Assembly (NCBI RefSeq): GCF_007858365.1
Contig: NZ_VFIO01000001.1
Span: forward strand, 124,001-188,000
Reading direction: 5' to 3'
Origin: Pseudomonas saxonica
Lineage (GTDB): Bacteria; Pseudomonadota; Gammaproteobacteria; Pseudomonadales; Pseudomonadaceae
DNA length: 64,000 nucleotides
The notes below the pieces were generated by a model. It saw nothing but the letters and a program-made list of their open reading frames with translations. It was not told the origin of the DNA and did not search any database. Positions 10,315 through 19,450 of the stretch are shown here, piece by piece. The translations under genes and the position numbers were made by a program. The stretch's first letter is position 1, and every line of letters begins with the position of its first letter.

Positions 10315-11700
10315 ATGACCTCTCCCAACATTCCAAAAGAAGCCGAGTCCCAGACCAACGAATTGGTCTTAGGCCTTGAAGACCGCCCCAAGCCGTGGAT
10401 CGCGTTTCTGGCCGCGTTGCAGCATCTACTGGCGATCATTGTGCCTATCGTCACACCCGGCCTGTTGATTTGTCAGGCACTGGGTGTCTCGTCTCGCGAC
10501 ACCAACATGATTGTGTCGATGTCGCTGGTGATTTCTGGCATCGCCACTTTTGTTCAGTGCAAGCGCTTTGGCCCCTTTGGTGCAGGCTTACTGATTGTGC
10601 AAGGCACCAGCTTTAACTTTGTCGGCCCCCTGATTGCAGGTGGCGCATTGATGGTGAAACAGGGCACGCCGGTTGAAGCCGTGATGGCCGCCATTTTTGG
10701 CGTAGTGATTGCCGGTTCGTTTATCGAAATGGGCATTTCGCGGGTCTTGCCATTTGTAAAACGCATGATCACCCCCCTCGTCACAGGAATCGTGGTGCTG
10801 ATGATTGGCCTGACGTTGATTAAAGTCGGCCTGATCAGTATGGGCGGCGGCTTTACGGCGATGGGTAACGGCACCTTCGCCAATGGCGAAAACCTGATGC
10901 TGTCAGGCGTGGTATTGGCGATTATCGTTATTCTCAACCGGATCCCCCTGGTGTGGATGCGAAGTTGCGCCATCGTTATCGCGCTGGCTGTGGGTTACGC
11001 GCTGGCGGGCTATCTAGGCCGTCTGGACTTCACCGGCATGCATCAGGCCGAATGGTTCCAAGTACCCGTTCCACTGCATTTTGGCCTGGGTTTCTCTTGG
11101 GCGTTGTTTATTCCGATGCTGGTGATTTACCTGGTGACGTCACTGGAAGCCATTGGGGATGTAACAGCCACCAGCAAAGTCTCGCGACAACCTGTGGAAG
11201 GCCCGCTGTGGATGCAGCGCATCAAGGGCGGCGTGCTCGTCAACGGTGCCAACTCCCTGCTGGCAGGCATTTTCAATACTTTCCCAAGCTCGGTCTTCGC
11301 CCAGAACAACGGCGTGATCCAGCTCACCGGCATTGCCAGTCGTTACGTAGGCATCTGGATCGCGGGCATGCTGGTGTTACTGGGGTTGTTCCCAAGCGTG
11401 GCGGGTGCGATTCAAGCCGTACCTGAGCCCGTACTGGGCGGTGCAGCGATGGTGATGTTTGGCGCAGTTGCCGCTTCGGGGATCAATATTCTGGCCAGCA
11501 CCACGCTTGATCGTCGTGCACTGCTGATTATTGCTGTGTCACTGGCATTGGGTCTGGGTGTCTCCCAAGTGCCCGAGTTCCTTGCACACATGCCGGCCGC
11601 GCTGCGCAACGTATTAGAGTCGGGCGTCGCGACGGGTGGTATTTGCGCCTTGCTACTCAATTGGTTTTTGCCGGAAGCCAAAAAATCTGATCTCGCCTAA
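10315..11700 (+). CDS. NCS2 family purine permease, XanP-like
   Basis: A 461-residue inner-membrane proton symporter of the nucleobase-ascorbate transporter family with about 14 hydrophobic segments. The N-terminal half (LVLGLEDRP, ALQHLLAIIVPIVTPGLLICQALG, QGTSFNFVGPLI) and the NAT signature FAQNNGVIQLTG resemble E. coli xanthine permease XanP more than uracil permeases. It stands alone after the bkd operon. It is one of two NCS2 transporters in this window; the other, at 56917, belongs to the urate cluster and is clearly different. Xanthine is therefore the likely substrate, but this is inferred from resemblance. Confidence 0.85.
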   Translation: MTSPNIPKEAESQTNELVLGLEDRPKPWIAFLAALQHLLAIIVPIVTPGLLICQALGVSSRDTNMIVSMSLVISGIATFVQCKRFGPFGAGLLIVQGTSFNFVGPLIAGGALMVKQGTPVEAVMAAIFGVVIAGSFIEMGISRVLPFVKRMITPLVTGIVVLMIGLTLIKVGLISMGGGFTAMGNGTFANGENLMLSGVVLAIIVILNRIPLVWMRSCAIVIALAVGYALAGYLGRLDFTGMHQAEWFQVPVPLHFGLGFSWALFIPMLVIYLVTSLEAIGDVTATSKVSRQPVEGPLWMQRIKGGVLVNGANSLLAGIFNTFPSSVFAQNNGVIQLTGIASRYVGIWIAGMLVLLGLFPSVAGAIQAVPEPVLGGAAMVMFGAVAASGINILASTTLDRRALLIIAVSLALGLGVSQVPEFLAHMPAALRNVLESGVATGGICALLLNWFLPEAKKSDLA

Positions 11701-11702
11701 GG

Positions 11703-11728
11703 GGCTGCGAACCACTTGGTTAGCAGCC
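11703..11728 (+). terminator. Probable terminator of the XanP-like gene
   Basis: GGCTGC/GCAGCC and AACC/GGTT form a nearly continuous stem around an ACTT loop, starting two bases after the stop codon. Only a short T-tract follows. Confidence 0.5.
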
Positions 11729-11842
11729 TTAAGTTGAAGCATTGTCTGACAGACGACACAACCAAAATCAGTATGCGCCTTTCCCTATTTCGCTCTTTGG
11801 ATTACGATTTTTGTGAACCTCATGCCTACGTGGGCTACGCAT

Positions 11843-12070
11843 ATGAGCACTTACGGTGAACGGCTGAAACACGAACGTTTGCGTCTTAAACTGACGCAGG
11901 CTCAGATGGCCCATGCAGGTGGCGTTAAACGTCAGGCACAAGGGTTTTACGAGCGCGATGTGACCTTGCCCCGCGCCCCTTATCTGGCAGCTATTACATT
12001 GTTGGGGGTTGATGTGCTGTACATCATCACCGGGCGCCACAGTCTGCAAATTGGTGCTCTTGTACAATAG
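11843..12070 (+). CDS. Small XRE/Cro-type helix-turn-helix protein
   Basis: A 75-residue protein made almost entirely of one Cro/CI-type HTH: GERLKHERLRLKLTQAQMA (residues 5-23), then VKRQAQGFYERDVTLP and LLGVDVLYIITGRH, the usual end of the HTH_3 fold. It has no second domain, so it may act as a small DNA-binding regulator or phage-type repressor fragment. I prefer the ATG at 11843; a GTG ten codons upstream is in frame. It lies alone between the permease and the next gene on the same strand, and its target is unknown. Confidence 0.7.
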   Translation: MSTYGERLKHERLRLKLTQAQMAHAGGVKRQAQGFYERDVTLPRAPYLAAITLLGVDVLYIITGRHSLQIGALVQ

Positions 12071-12132
12071 CCCCCAAATTACAGCCTGCCTTCACCCAGC
12101 TAATGCCTCGCACAATGACTATGGAGATCAGC

Positions 12133-12477
12133 GTGACCGAACCCGCAATCCATCATCAAAAAGCCCTCGACCGCTTTCTCAGTGAACATGCGGATGTGGC
12201 TCAATCACTGGAAACGTTGAACCCATTGGCCGCCCGCGCCATCGGCCAGTCGATGAAAGAGTATCGCCAGGAGCGCTTGAACGAGGCCTTTGAAGCCGAA
12301 GCTGAACGTCTGGGCCTGTTCGCATGGGAACTGACGTTGCAATTGACCAGTGCCACCGAGCAAGAATTTGAGGCACAGCGCCTGGAGGTTCACCGCGAAG
12401 TGGCGCAAATGGCAGGGATGGCGTGGGATGAATATTGCGAGATGCACGGTCTCGTCAATCAAACGCCAACCGTATAA
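12133..12477 (+). CDS. DUF6388-like protein of unknown function
   Basis: A 114-residue soluble, mostly helical, acidic protein (for example RQERLNEAFEAEAERLGLFA, then EVAQMAGMAWDEYCEMHGL). It resembles the Pseudomonas DUF6388 family as I remember it, but this is not certain. GTG at 12133 has a GGAG ribosome site six bases upstream and gives an MTEP start; in-frame ATG codons at 12103, 12115 and 12121 are alternatives. It converges on the ABC transporter operon with only nine bases between the stop codons. No function can be read from the sequence. Confidence 0.7.
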   Translation: MTEPAIHHQKALDRFLSEHADVAQSLETLNPLAARAIGQSMKEYRQERLNEAFEAEAERLGLFAWELTLQLTSATEQEFEAQRLEVHREVAQMAGMAWDEYCEMHGLVNQTPTV

Positions 12478-12486
12478 ACAGGCTCT

Positions 12487-13092
12487 CTACGAAGAGCAAA
12501 GACGATTTGGCCGCCAGATGCTGGTGCAAACCTTCTCCAGCAATGCCTTGTTATGGCTGAACACAATCATACCCAGCTCCCGACGCTTGACCTCTTCCAG
12601 CAACACTTTCCAGACCTGCGCCTGAATATGGGCATCCAGTTGTGCAGTCACCTCGTCGGCAATCAAGTAACGCGTACGGGGGTCCAGCGCCCGGAGCAAG
12701 GCAATCCGGGCCAACTCCCCGCCCGACAATTCGTCAGGTCGACGCGCCAGCCAGGCCGGGTTCACTGCCAGACGCGCTAACCAACCAGCATCCGGTGACC
12801 AGGCATCGCGAAGGCTTTCACCCGTAGTGCGATAAGGATTGAAGGTTTGCTCGGGATGTTGCGGCACCAACTGAATGGGGCAATAGCCGGTTGGGGACAA
12901 GGGCTGCCCGCCAACTGTAACGCTGCCCGAAGCTGCGGTTTGCCATTGCGCCAGCACTCTGCCCAAGGTTGTTTTGCCATAGCCGCTGGGCGCTGATATT
13001 CCATGAAGCTCACCCAGATTGACTGAAAACGACACTGAATCCCACAGTCGCCGGCCTCCTTGCACAATAGTCAGATGGCGGACTTCAAGCAT
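12487..13092 (-). CDS. ABC transporter ATP-binding protein, NikE/DppF type
   Basis: A 201-residue ATPase, rather short for the family (usually 250 or more), ending soon after the H-loop. Walker A is SAPSGYGKTTLGR (about 34-46), the Q-loop region is IQLVPQHPEQTFNP, the signature is LSGGELARIALLRAL, Walker B is YLIADEVTAQLD and the switch is IVFSHN. The start at 13092 overlaps the end of the upstream ATPase gene by eight bases. It is the last gene of a five-gene importer operon for nickel, peptide or opine-type substrates. Confidence 0.87.
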   Translation of the reverse strand: MLEVRHLTIVQGGRRLWDSVSFSVNLGELHGISAPSGYGKTTLGRVLAQWQTAASGSVTVGGQPLSPTGYCPIQLVPQHPEQTFNPYRTTGESLRDAWSPDAGWLARLAVNPAWLARRPDELSGGELARIALLRALDPRTRYLIADEVTAQLDAHIQAQVWKVLLEEVKRRELGMIVFSHNKALLEKVCTSIWRPNRLCSS

Positions 13093-13876
13093 AGGAAAGG
13101 CTCCCGTTAGCAAGGAATTGCTGTTCGGGCAAAGCGGCCCACAGTGATTGCACCCATGGGCTTCCAGCATTCTCACGCAACGCTTGAGGCGTCAGCGTTT
13201 CGTGCAATTCGCCACCGTGCAGCACCGCGATTTTGTCGGCAAACCGCGCCGCCAGGGCCAAGTCATGAGTCACCCACAAGATCCCACGTCCCTGTTGGCA
13301 AAACCCCTTGAGGTGCATCAGCAATTGGCAGGCATGTTCGTCATCCAGCCACGAGGTGATTTCATCAGCCAGAATATATTGAGCGTGGGTCAGGGCTGCA
13401 CAACTGGCCAAGACGCGCTTGGCCATCCCGCCCGATAGTTTGCGTGGGAACTCTTCGACCAATTCAGGCTGGAGGTTGTAATGCTTCAGTTGCTCTGCCA
13501 CCTCGCCCAGGGCCAGTTTGACGCCGCTTAATTGAGCCGCCCGCTGCAACTGCGGCCCCACCCTGATCAGCGGGTTCAAGGCGCTGACACCCTGCGGTAC
13601 ATAGCACAGGGTTTTGCCGCGCTGGTCGACCTTACTAGACTCTCCCAGCACCTGACCATCCAGCAGAATATCGCCACGACAGCGCATATTGTCAGGCAAC
13701 AAGCCCAACGTGCTTTGCAGCAACAGACTTTTGCCTTCGCCACTGGAACCCACCAGCGCAACCAGTTCGCCGGGCCGTACTTCAAATGAAATACGGCTCA
13801 ACAAAGGGTGCCAGGTTTTATGCCCGAGCCAATGATAGTGAGCAATATCAATCGCGAAATCGGCGAATTTCAGCAT
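13085..13876 (-). CDS. ABC transporter ATP-binding protein, NikD/DppD type
   Basis: A 263-residue ATPase partner of the following ATP-binding subunit. Walker A is ALVGSSGEGKSLLLQ, the Q-loop is YVPQGVSALNP, the signature is LSGGMAKRVLASCAAL, Walker B is YILADEITSWLDD, and the H-loop is VTHDLALAA. The Pro of the usual ADEPT is replaced by Ile, as its partner has Val; both remain plausible ATPases. The start shares one base with the stop of the upstream permease gene. Confidence 0.88.
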   Translation of the reverse strand: MLKFADFAIDIAHYHWLGHKTWHPLLSRISFEVRPGELVALVGSSGEGKSLLLQSTLGLLPDNMRCRGDILLDGQVLGESSKVDQRGKTLCYVPQGVSALNPLIRVGPQLQRAAQLSGVKLALGEVAEQLKHYNLQPELVEEFPRKLSGGMAKRVLASCAALTHAQYILADEITSWLDDEHACQLLMHLKGFCQQGRGILWVTHDLALAARFADKIAVLHGGELHETLTPQALRENAGSPWVQSLWAALPEQQFLANGSLSYA

Positions 13877-14682
13877 CAGGTAATCCTTATCCAGAGTTGC
13901 TGCAATGCGCGGGCAAATTGGTCAAACACCAGAACCAAACTGACCAGAATCAAACCCGGAAAAAACGCCAGCCACCACGCACCGCTACTCAAATGCCTCA
14001 AGGCATCGGCCAGCAATAACCCTAACGAAGGATCATGAGGCGCCAGACCGAACCCCAGGAAACTTAGCGCTGCAGAATGCAGAACCGCGTGCGGAAACAT
14101 CAGCAAAGTGCCGATGATCCACTGCGGCATGAGTAAAGGCAGTAAATGATGGCGCCAGCGATAGAAGCTGCTGTTGCCCAATCGATGCGAAAGCATCACA
14201 TAGTCAGTCTCGCGTATACGCAGGATCTCGGCGCGCAAGATCAACGCCAGACGTGGCCAATGGGTCAGCGCCACGGCCAAAATCACCCCCTGTTTGCCGC
14301 CACCCAACGTGAAGCAAATCAATACCAGCAACAACAGATGCGGCAAAGCCAGCATGCTGTCGATCACCCCGCGCACCAAATAATCCAGGGTTTTATTAAG
14401 TGAGCATAAGCTGGCGGCGAACATCGCCAAAAAACCGCTGCTAAAAGCCGCTGTCAGGCCTATTTGCAAGCTGGTTGTCATGCCCTGAAAACACCGAAGC
14501 CACAGATCGCGGCCCAAGCTGTCAGTCCCAAACCAGTCTTGTGCCGAAGGCGGTTGGCGGCGCGCCAGTAAATCCATGGGTACGTCCGTGCCGGAGATCG
14601 ACACGCCATAAGCAATCAACAGCAACAACATCAACAACGAAACACACAGCCTGAGTAACGCTTGATTTGGATTGTAGGTCAT
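13876..14682 (-). CDS. ABC transporter permease, NikC/DppC type
   Basis: A 268-residue inner-membrane permease. After a first membrane helix (residues 10-28) comes the DppC-type N-terminal feature PSAQDWFGTDSLGRDLWLRC. Several membrane segments and the binding-protein-dependent permease coupling loop (ALILRAEILRIRETDYVML) follow. Its start overlaps the end of the other permease gene by four bases (ATGA type), so the two are translated together. Confidence 0.88.
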   Translation of the reverse strand: MTYNPNQALLRLCVSLLMLLLLIAYGVSISGTDVPMDLLARRQPPSAQDWFGTDSLGRDLWLRCFQGMTTSLQIGLTAAFSSGFLAMFAASLCSLNKTLDYLVRGVIDSMLALPHLLLLVLICFTLGGGKQGVILAVALTHWPRLALILRAEILRIRETDYVMLSHRLGNSSFYRWRHHLLPLLMPQWIIGTLLMFPHAVLHSAALSFLGFGLAPHDPSLGLLLADALRHLSSGAWWLAFFPGLILVSLVLVFDQFARALQQLWIRIT

Positions 14683-15650
14683 GACTGACGCGCCGCCCCC
14701 CGGTTGAGGTGCAGTAACAGCGCATTGGCGATGCTATTACTGGTAAACACCAGCACGGCACAGAACATCACAATCCCCATTAGCAACGGAATATCACCGC
14801 GCAAACCCGCATCAATGGTTGCTTGCCCGAGGCCTGGATAGGCAAACACTTTCTCGGCCAGCAGCGAGCCGCCAATCAGCTCCCCCACAGAGGCAAATTG
14901 CAAACAAATAGCAGGCGTTACGGCATGCCGAACAATATGAAAGTTGACCATTGGCCAGCCCTTGTCACCTTGCGCATAGGCGTAGCGAATAAATTCACTG
15001 TTCATCACTTCAGCCACCCGTGAGCGGGTATGCAGAGCAATATTCCCTACACCCAGAACGCCGAGTGCCAACATAGGGAGAATCAAGTGCTTGAGTTTGT
15101 CACCCCACGTAGCTGTTTCGGCGGTGCTGCCTGGGGTCCAGGCACAACAGATGGGTGCCCAGTTAAGCGTCACGGCAAACAGTGACAGCAACAAAAGGCC
15201 AATCCAGAACGTGGGCAAGGACGCCATCACATACGACAGAGTCGATATCAGCCGATCCGGCCAACGATTCAAATAGCGCCCGGCCGTCAGCCCCAGAGCC
15301 AGCCCGACGATCCCGGAAAAGATCCACGCACTGGCCAGCAATGCAAATGAAGTGGCAAAACGCTCGCCAATCACCTGCGAGACTGGGGCGTTGTAGAGCA
15401 TGGAATAGCCAAAATCGCCTTGTAACACTTGGCTAAACCAGTGCAAAAAGCGCTCCCACAACGGCAGATCCAACCCCCAGCGGGCGGCTATCAAGGGGTA
15501 TTGTTCAGGCGGCACATGCAACAAATCATTGCCTATATAAGCGCGAATGGGGTCGACTGGAGAAAAACTGAGCAACGTAAATGTGCCTGCCGCTGTTACC
15601 AGCAACAGGCCCATCAAACGCACGACAAAGAGCGCTATACCGCGAATCAC
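14679..15650 (-). CDS. ABC transporter permease, NikB/DppB type
   Basis: A 323-residue inner-membrane permease with an N-terminal helix (residues 8-28), the DppB-type segment FSPVDPIRAYIGND, a GDFGYSMLYNAPVSQVIGERF periplasmic region and the coupling loop RSRVAEVMNSEFIRYAYAQG. It starts inside the last codons of the binding-protein gene (four-base overlap). It pairs with the next permease to form the membrane channel. Confidence 0.88.
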   Translation of the reverse strand: MIRGIALFVVRLMGLLLVTAAGTFTLLSFSPVDPIRAYIGNDLLHVPPEQYPLIAARWGLDLPLWERFLHWFSQVLQGDFGYSMLYNAPVSQVIGERFATSFALLASAWIFSGIVGLALGLTAGRYLNRWPDRLISTLSYVMASLPTFWIGLLLLSLFAVTLNWAPICCAWTPGSTAETATWGDKLKHLILPMLALGVLGVGNIALHTRSRVAEVMNSEFIRYAYAQGDKGWPMVNFHIVRHAVTPAICLQFASVGELIGGSLLAEKVFAYPGLGQATIDAGLRGDIPLLMGIVMFCAVLVFTSNSIANALLLHLNRGAARQS

Positions 15651-17227
15651 TTACAGGTCCATTTCCAGCCATCAAGGCTATTGAGCAGCGACCATGAGCC
15701 ATGAATTTCCGGGGCGCCTTTACCCAGATCTATGCATTCATCAGTCAGATAAGTGTGCTGCACGTTGAGCAACCAGGCCCACGCAGCGTCGCCTTTGACC
15801 CCGGCACCGGTTTTACCGTCCCATTCCACCTGCTGCCAAAATGGCACTGCCTGCTGCCAGGTCGGTGCATCCAGTGCTTGCTGCAGATGCTGGTCGACCA
15901 CCGGGTTCTGGTAATAGCCGGGGTTGTAATACTCAACGCCCGCCGCCTTGCTGCTGTAGTGATGATAAAGCTCCATCGGGTCGAGGCTGCCCCAACCAAA
16001 TAACGTTGGATTGGCGTGCATATTTCGCTCTACGGTTTCCCAACTACCCGACTTCAAGTCCACATCAATGCCAATGGGCTTGAGCATCGAACGCACGGCC
16101 TGAGCCAAATCACGGCGCGTTGCATCGCCACTGGCATACCACAGGGTAATTTTTGCAGGCAGGCCGTTTTTCTCACGTATGCCGCTGGCCGTTTCAACCC
16201 AACCCGCTTGATCGAGAATCTGCTTGGCCTTGGCGATATCGCCATCCTTGAAAGCTGCCTGCGGGTTATCCCACGGTAACCCCTGCACTCCGGTGTAAGC
16301 AGGAATAGCGTGGCCTTCGAGAATTTGATCTGCCAGTAATTGCCGGTCAATGGCGTAGTTGATGGCCTTACGGATCGCCACATCAGCTGTTACATCATTA
16401 CCAATGGGATAACCGTGCGCATCTTTTTTACCCGAGGGTGTGGTGGGTAATACAATGCCCCGATTTTCGACGCTGGGCCGAACCCACAGCTTCATGCCCG
16501 CCGCAGGCGTTACCGCCAACGAAGGGGCGATACGCACGATACCTAATTGCTTGCTTTGCGCGGCAGCAAACGCGCTGTCTTCATCGAGAAACACAAAGAT
16601 CAGCTGGCCGAAATCATTTTTCTGTCCCGCGTAATACGGATTGGCCTCAACAATCAATTGTTGGCCTGGCTGATAACTGACTAACCGATAGGGCCCCGCA
16701 CCAATGGGGTGCTGCGCATAGGTTTTAGCGTCGTACTTATCAGCTGACACGATACCCAACGATCCGAGAACATTTACGAAGGTACTTTGCGGCGCTTTCA
16801 GCTGAATGCGCACGGTCAAAGGGTCAACCACCTCAGCCTTGAGGAAGTTCCCCATGTCTACTTTGCCGCCACTGGCCGCCGCGTTGTTGTAGGTGTAAGC
16901 CACATCCTTGGCTGTGAGTGGCGAGCCATCAGAGAATTTCAGGTCAGGTTTGAGCTTCAGCGTCCAGGTTTTTCCATCCTCACTGGTCTGGTACTCGCTA
17001 AGCAGAAAGCTGTTCCAGGACAAATCCTCGTTTTGCTTGAGCAAAGGACTGTGCAAGAGCAAGTAACTGCCGTGACTCCAACCCAGCATCGGGTCAAACC
17101 CTTCTGTTGGCTCATCACCAATGGCCAATTTCAGGGTTCGTTCCTGAGCGGAATAAGCAGGTGCCACCAGCACGCTTAGCAAAGCAGTGGCCAATAAGGT
17201 GTTACGCATCCATGCAGGCTTGAACAT
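15647..17227 (-). CDS. ABC transporter substrate-binding protein, family 5 (nickel/peptide/opine type)
   Basis: A 526-residue periplasmic binding protein with a signal peptide (about residues 1-26, ending APAYSAQ). The family-5 fold is evident: the WTLKLKPDLKFSDGSPLTAKDVAYTYN block (about 88-114), GAGPYRLVSYQPGQ and VAIRKAINYAIDRQLLADQI. It starts behind a strong AGGAGG ribosome site. The likely substrate is a nickel chelate, short peptide or opine-metal complex; the sequence alone does not decide, and no opine-synthesis or nickel-enzyme gene is adjacent. It is the first gene of the operon running down to 12487. Confidence 0.87.
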   Translation of the reverse strand: MFKPAWMRNTLLATALLSVLVAPAYSAQERTLKLAIGDEPTEGFDPMLGWSHGSYLLLHSPLLKQNEDLSWNSFLLSEYQTSEDGKTWTLKLKPDLKFSDGSPLTAKDVAYTYNNAAASGGKVDMGNFLKAEVVDPLTVRIQLKAPQSTFVNVLGSLGIVSADKYDAKTYAQHPIGAGPYRLVSYQPGQQLIVEANPYYAGQKNDFGQLIFVFLDEDSAFAAAQSKQLGIVRIAPSLAVTPAAGMKLWVRPSVENRGIVLPTTPSGKKDAHGYPIGNDVTADVAIRKAINYAIDRQLLADQILEGHAIPAYTGVQGLPWDNPQAAFKDGDIAKAKQILDQAGWVETASGIREKNGLPAKITLWYASGDATRRDLAQAVRSMLKPIGIDVDLKSGSWETVERNMHANPTLFGWGSLDPMELYHHYSSKAAGVEYYNPGYYQNPVVDQHLQQALDAPTWQQAVPFWQQVEWDGKTGAGVKGDAAWAWLLNVQHTYLTDECIDLGKGAPEIHGSWSLLNSLDGWKWTCK

Positions 17228-17512
17228 CTATCCTCCTGAAATTAACTATTTTTACCGACAGGGTCTCGAACGACCGCGGCCACTTGCTACTGTGCCCATC
17301 AGTAATAGCACTGTGGTTTCAAATATCCAGCGAGGATGTGATCTTTTGTGGCAAACCTCATACGCACAGCATCATTCTGTAACAATCAGGCCTGAGAAAT
17401 CGAAAAATATCGCCGTGATAGCCGCTCTGTCAGAGCACGTAAACAGGCTGTGCTATACCGATAGGAATGATTATTCCGTCACAGCTAATAGATTTAACTG
17501 ACAGAGGTTCGC

Positions 17513-18004
17513 ATGTTCAAAGATTTAACGAGTCACCTCAAAGAGAAGAACGTTCACTCGCTCAACGTCGTGCCGTCCAACAATATCGAACTGTTTGACT
17601 GCTACACCGGGCTAATTTTGGGCGCCCTGTACCGTCACTTTCCTCTGCCTATCACCCTGACAGCAGAAGACTTTATCGATTATAAAGGTGCTGAAGCGGG
17701 TAACCGAGCAGCCTTGGAAAAAGAAGAAGACCTGTTTATGGGCACCCTGAAATGGCTGGCGGACGTTGGCTACATCCATTTCGACGGGATGTCAGGCATT
17801 TCGTTTTTCGAGGTTGTGCTCACCAATCCCGGGCTGTTGCTATTGCGAGCCTTCCCCGAAGGTGCAGACACCGCCCCGACCATTGGCGAAAAACTGTCGC
17901 AATGCCTCAACAATGAGACTAATGCCGAACTGAGGGGGCTGGTGACTGAAGCGCTGAGCTTGGGCAGCCGAATGATCAGACCGATGACTCGATCGGGGAT
18001 TTGA
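17513..18004 (+). CDS. Conserved-looking hypothetical protein
   Basis: A 163-residue soluble protein that I do not recognise. It begins MFKDLTSHLKEKNVHSL, has a central GLILGALYRHFPLPITLTAEDF segment that reads like a winged-helix-type fold, and ends in a helical region with GLVTEALSLGSRMI. An AGAGG ribosome site precedes the ATG. It is transcribed divergently from the ABC importer across 285 bases and converges on the MocR gene. No function is claimed. Confidence 0.65.
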   Translation: MFKDLTSHLKEKNVHSLNVVPSNNIELFDCYTGLILGALYRHFPLPITLTAEDFIDYKGAEAGNRAALEKEEDLFMGTLKWLADVGYIHFDGMSGISFFEVVLTNPGLLLLRAFPEGADTAPTIGEKLSQCLNNETNAELRGLVTEALSLGSRMIRPMTRSGI

Positions 18005-18021
18005 ACTTGGTTGTCGCAACC

Positions 18022-19368
18022 CTATAAATAAGCCTCAATCACCCACTTAACCTTCGCCAAAGCCATACGCAGCGTACCCATATCCACTGAGCCCAAGGCG
18101 AGTCGTATGGCATGAGGCACATAGGCGGAGGTTGTAAACGGCTGCGCGGTCGAGACGGACACCTGCTCGCGCATCAAGGCAGTGACGACTTGATCGGCTC
18201 GGGCATCCTCCGGCAAAGGTAACCAGACAAAGTAGGAAAACGGGTGGCGCACAACGGGAAGTCCTGACAGAACCTCACCCGCAATGATTTGCCTGGCCTG
18301 AGCATCTTGACGTTTCTGTCGCTCCAATTGGCTGACAGTGCCATCGTCCAGCCAGCCAGCGGCTATAGAGGTCATGACCCCCGGCGTGTTCCAGGCCGTG
18401 ACCCTAATCATTCGCTCCAACCCAGCAATCATGGATGCCGGCGCCGCGATAAATCCAATACGTAATCCGGCGGCAACACTTTTGGAGAGGCCCGACACAT
18501 ACACCGTCCTTTCCGGAGCCAGTTCAGCCAAGGGTGGTGGCGAGTTCTCAACCAGAAAGGCGTAAGCCGCATCTTCAATGATCTGCACATCATGAGTGCG
18601 CGCGATGCCTACCAAACGCTCTCGCTGCTCAAGGCTCATGACCCATCCCAACGGATTGTGCAGCGTGGGCATGCAGTAAACCGCGCGAACTGAACGGCTA
18701 CGACAAAGCTTGTCGAGCGCATCGAGATCAGGCCCTGTATGGGCCACAGGGATTGCCAGCACCTCCAGATGCAGCGCGAGCGCCAACGCCTTGAAACCCG
18801 GGTAGGTCAACGCATCAACCGCAATCACATCGCCGGGATTCAGCAGGGTCATGAGCGCTACCGTTAACCCATGTTGTGCGCCGTTGACGATCAACACTTG
18901 CTCAGCCGGCACATGCAAGCCACGCGACTCCAAATGACGCGCCACGGACGCACGTTCATGCAGGCGTCCGCCGTGAGGCTGATACCGGAGCAGCGACTCA
19001 AGATCACCCGATAACGCAAGCTGGCGTAATGCCGTGCGCAACAACTCGGCCTGACCGGGTACTGAGGGGTAGTTGTAATTAAGGTCATGCATGCCTGCCG
19101 TCACTGCGGGCTGATCAATGCCGTGACCAGGAGGCAATGATGTCTCCCTGACAAACGTACCGCGCCCGGCCTCACCACTGACCAACCCCATGGCCTCAAG
19201 TTCTGCATAGACACGACTGGCCGTCACCAGCGCCAAACCCTCTGCGGCTGCCAACTGCCGATGCGTAGGCAAGCGAGTACCTGGGAGCAAGCGCGCGGCG
19301 CGAATATCTGCAGCAAACTTATCAACCAGCGACTTATAACGTGAACGCGGCATCAGGGCTGTATCCAT
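18022..19368 (-). CDS. MocR-type regulator: GntR DNA-binding domain fused to aminotransferase-like domain
   Basis: A 448-residue MocR/PdxR-like protein. Residues 1-70 form a GntR winged helix (YKSLVDKFAADIRAARLLPG, then LVTASRVYAELEAMGLVSGE), followed by a fold-type I aminotransferase domain with the PLP Lys in YVSGLSKSVAAGLRIGFI. MocR proteins bind PLP or amino-donor compounds as effectors. Start 19368 is chosen because the HTH begins just after it; the longer open frame upstream runs into the divergent gene. It is divergent from an EamA exporter gene across 82 bases containing two palindromes, the usual arrangement of a MocR protein and its target. Confidence 0.88.
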   Translation of the reverse strand: MDTALMPRSRYKSLVDKFAADIRAARLLPGTRLPTHRQLAAAEGLALVTASRVYAELEAMGLVSGEAGRGTFVRETSLPPGHGIDQPAVTAGMHDLNYNYPSVPGQAELLRTALRQLALSGDLESLLRYQPHGGRLHERASVARHLESRGLHVPAEQVLIVNGAQHGLTVALMTLLNPGDVIAVDALTYPGFKALALALHLEVLAIPVAHTGPDLDALDKLCRSRSVRAVYCMPTLHNPLGWVMSLEQRERLVGIARTHDVQIIEDAAYAFLVENSPPPLAELAPERTVYVSGLSKSVAAGLRIGFIAAPASMIAGLERMIRVTAWNTPGVMTSIAAGWLDDGTVSQLERQKRQDAQARQIIAGEVLSGLPVVRHPFSYFVWLPLPEDARADQVVTALMREQVSVSTAQPFTTSAYVPHAIRLALGSVDMGTLRMALAKVKWVIEAYL

Positions 19369-19420
19369 GACAATTTTTTGATTGTCATCGATCATCCACC
19401 CTAGGATGCGTTGCATGCAA
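19368..19420. promoter_or_regulatory. Palindromes in the MocR/EamA divergent promoter
   Basis: TGACAAT (19368-19374) and ATTGTCA (19381-19387) form a perfect 7-bp inverted repeat around TTTTTG, touching the MocR start codon. TTGCATGCAA (19411-19420) is a perfect 10-base palindrome nearer the transporter gene. Both are candidate operators for the MocR regulator. Confidence 0.5.
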
Positions 19421-19450
19421 TCTCGCAAATGGCCTTGGGTGTGCAACTCG

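Noticed and set aside
11813..11842. Upstream GTG start for the small HTH protein
   Set aside because: The extra ten residues are not part of the HTH fold and the ATG at 11843 gives the usual N-terminus.
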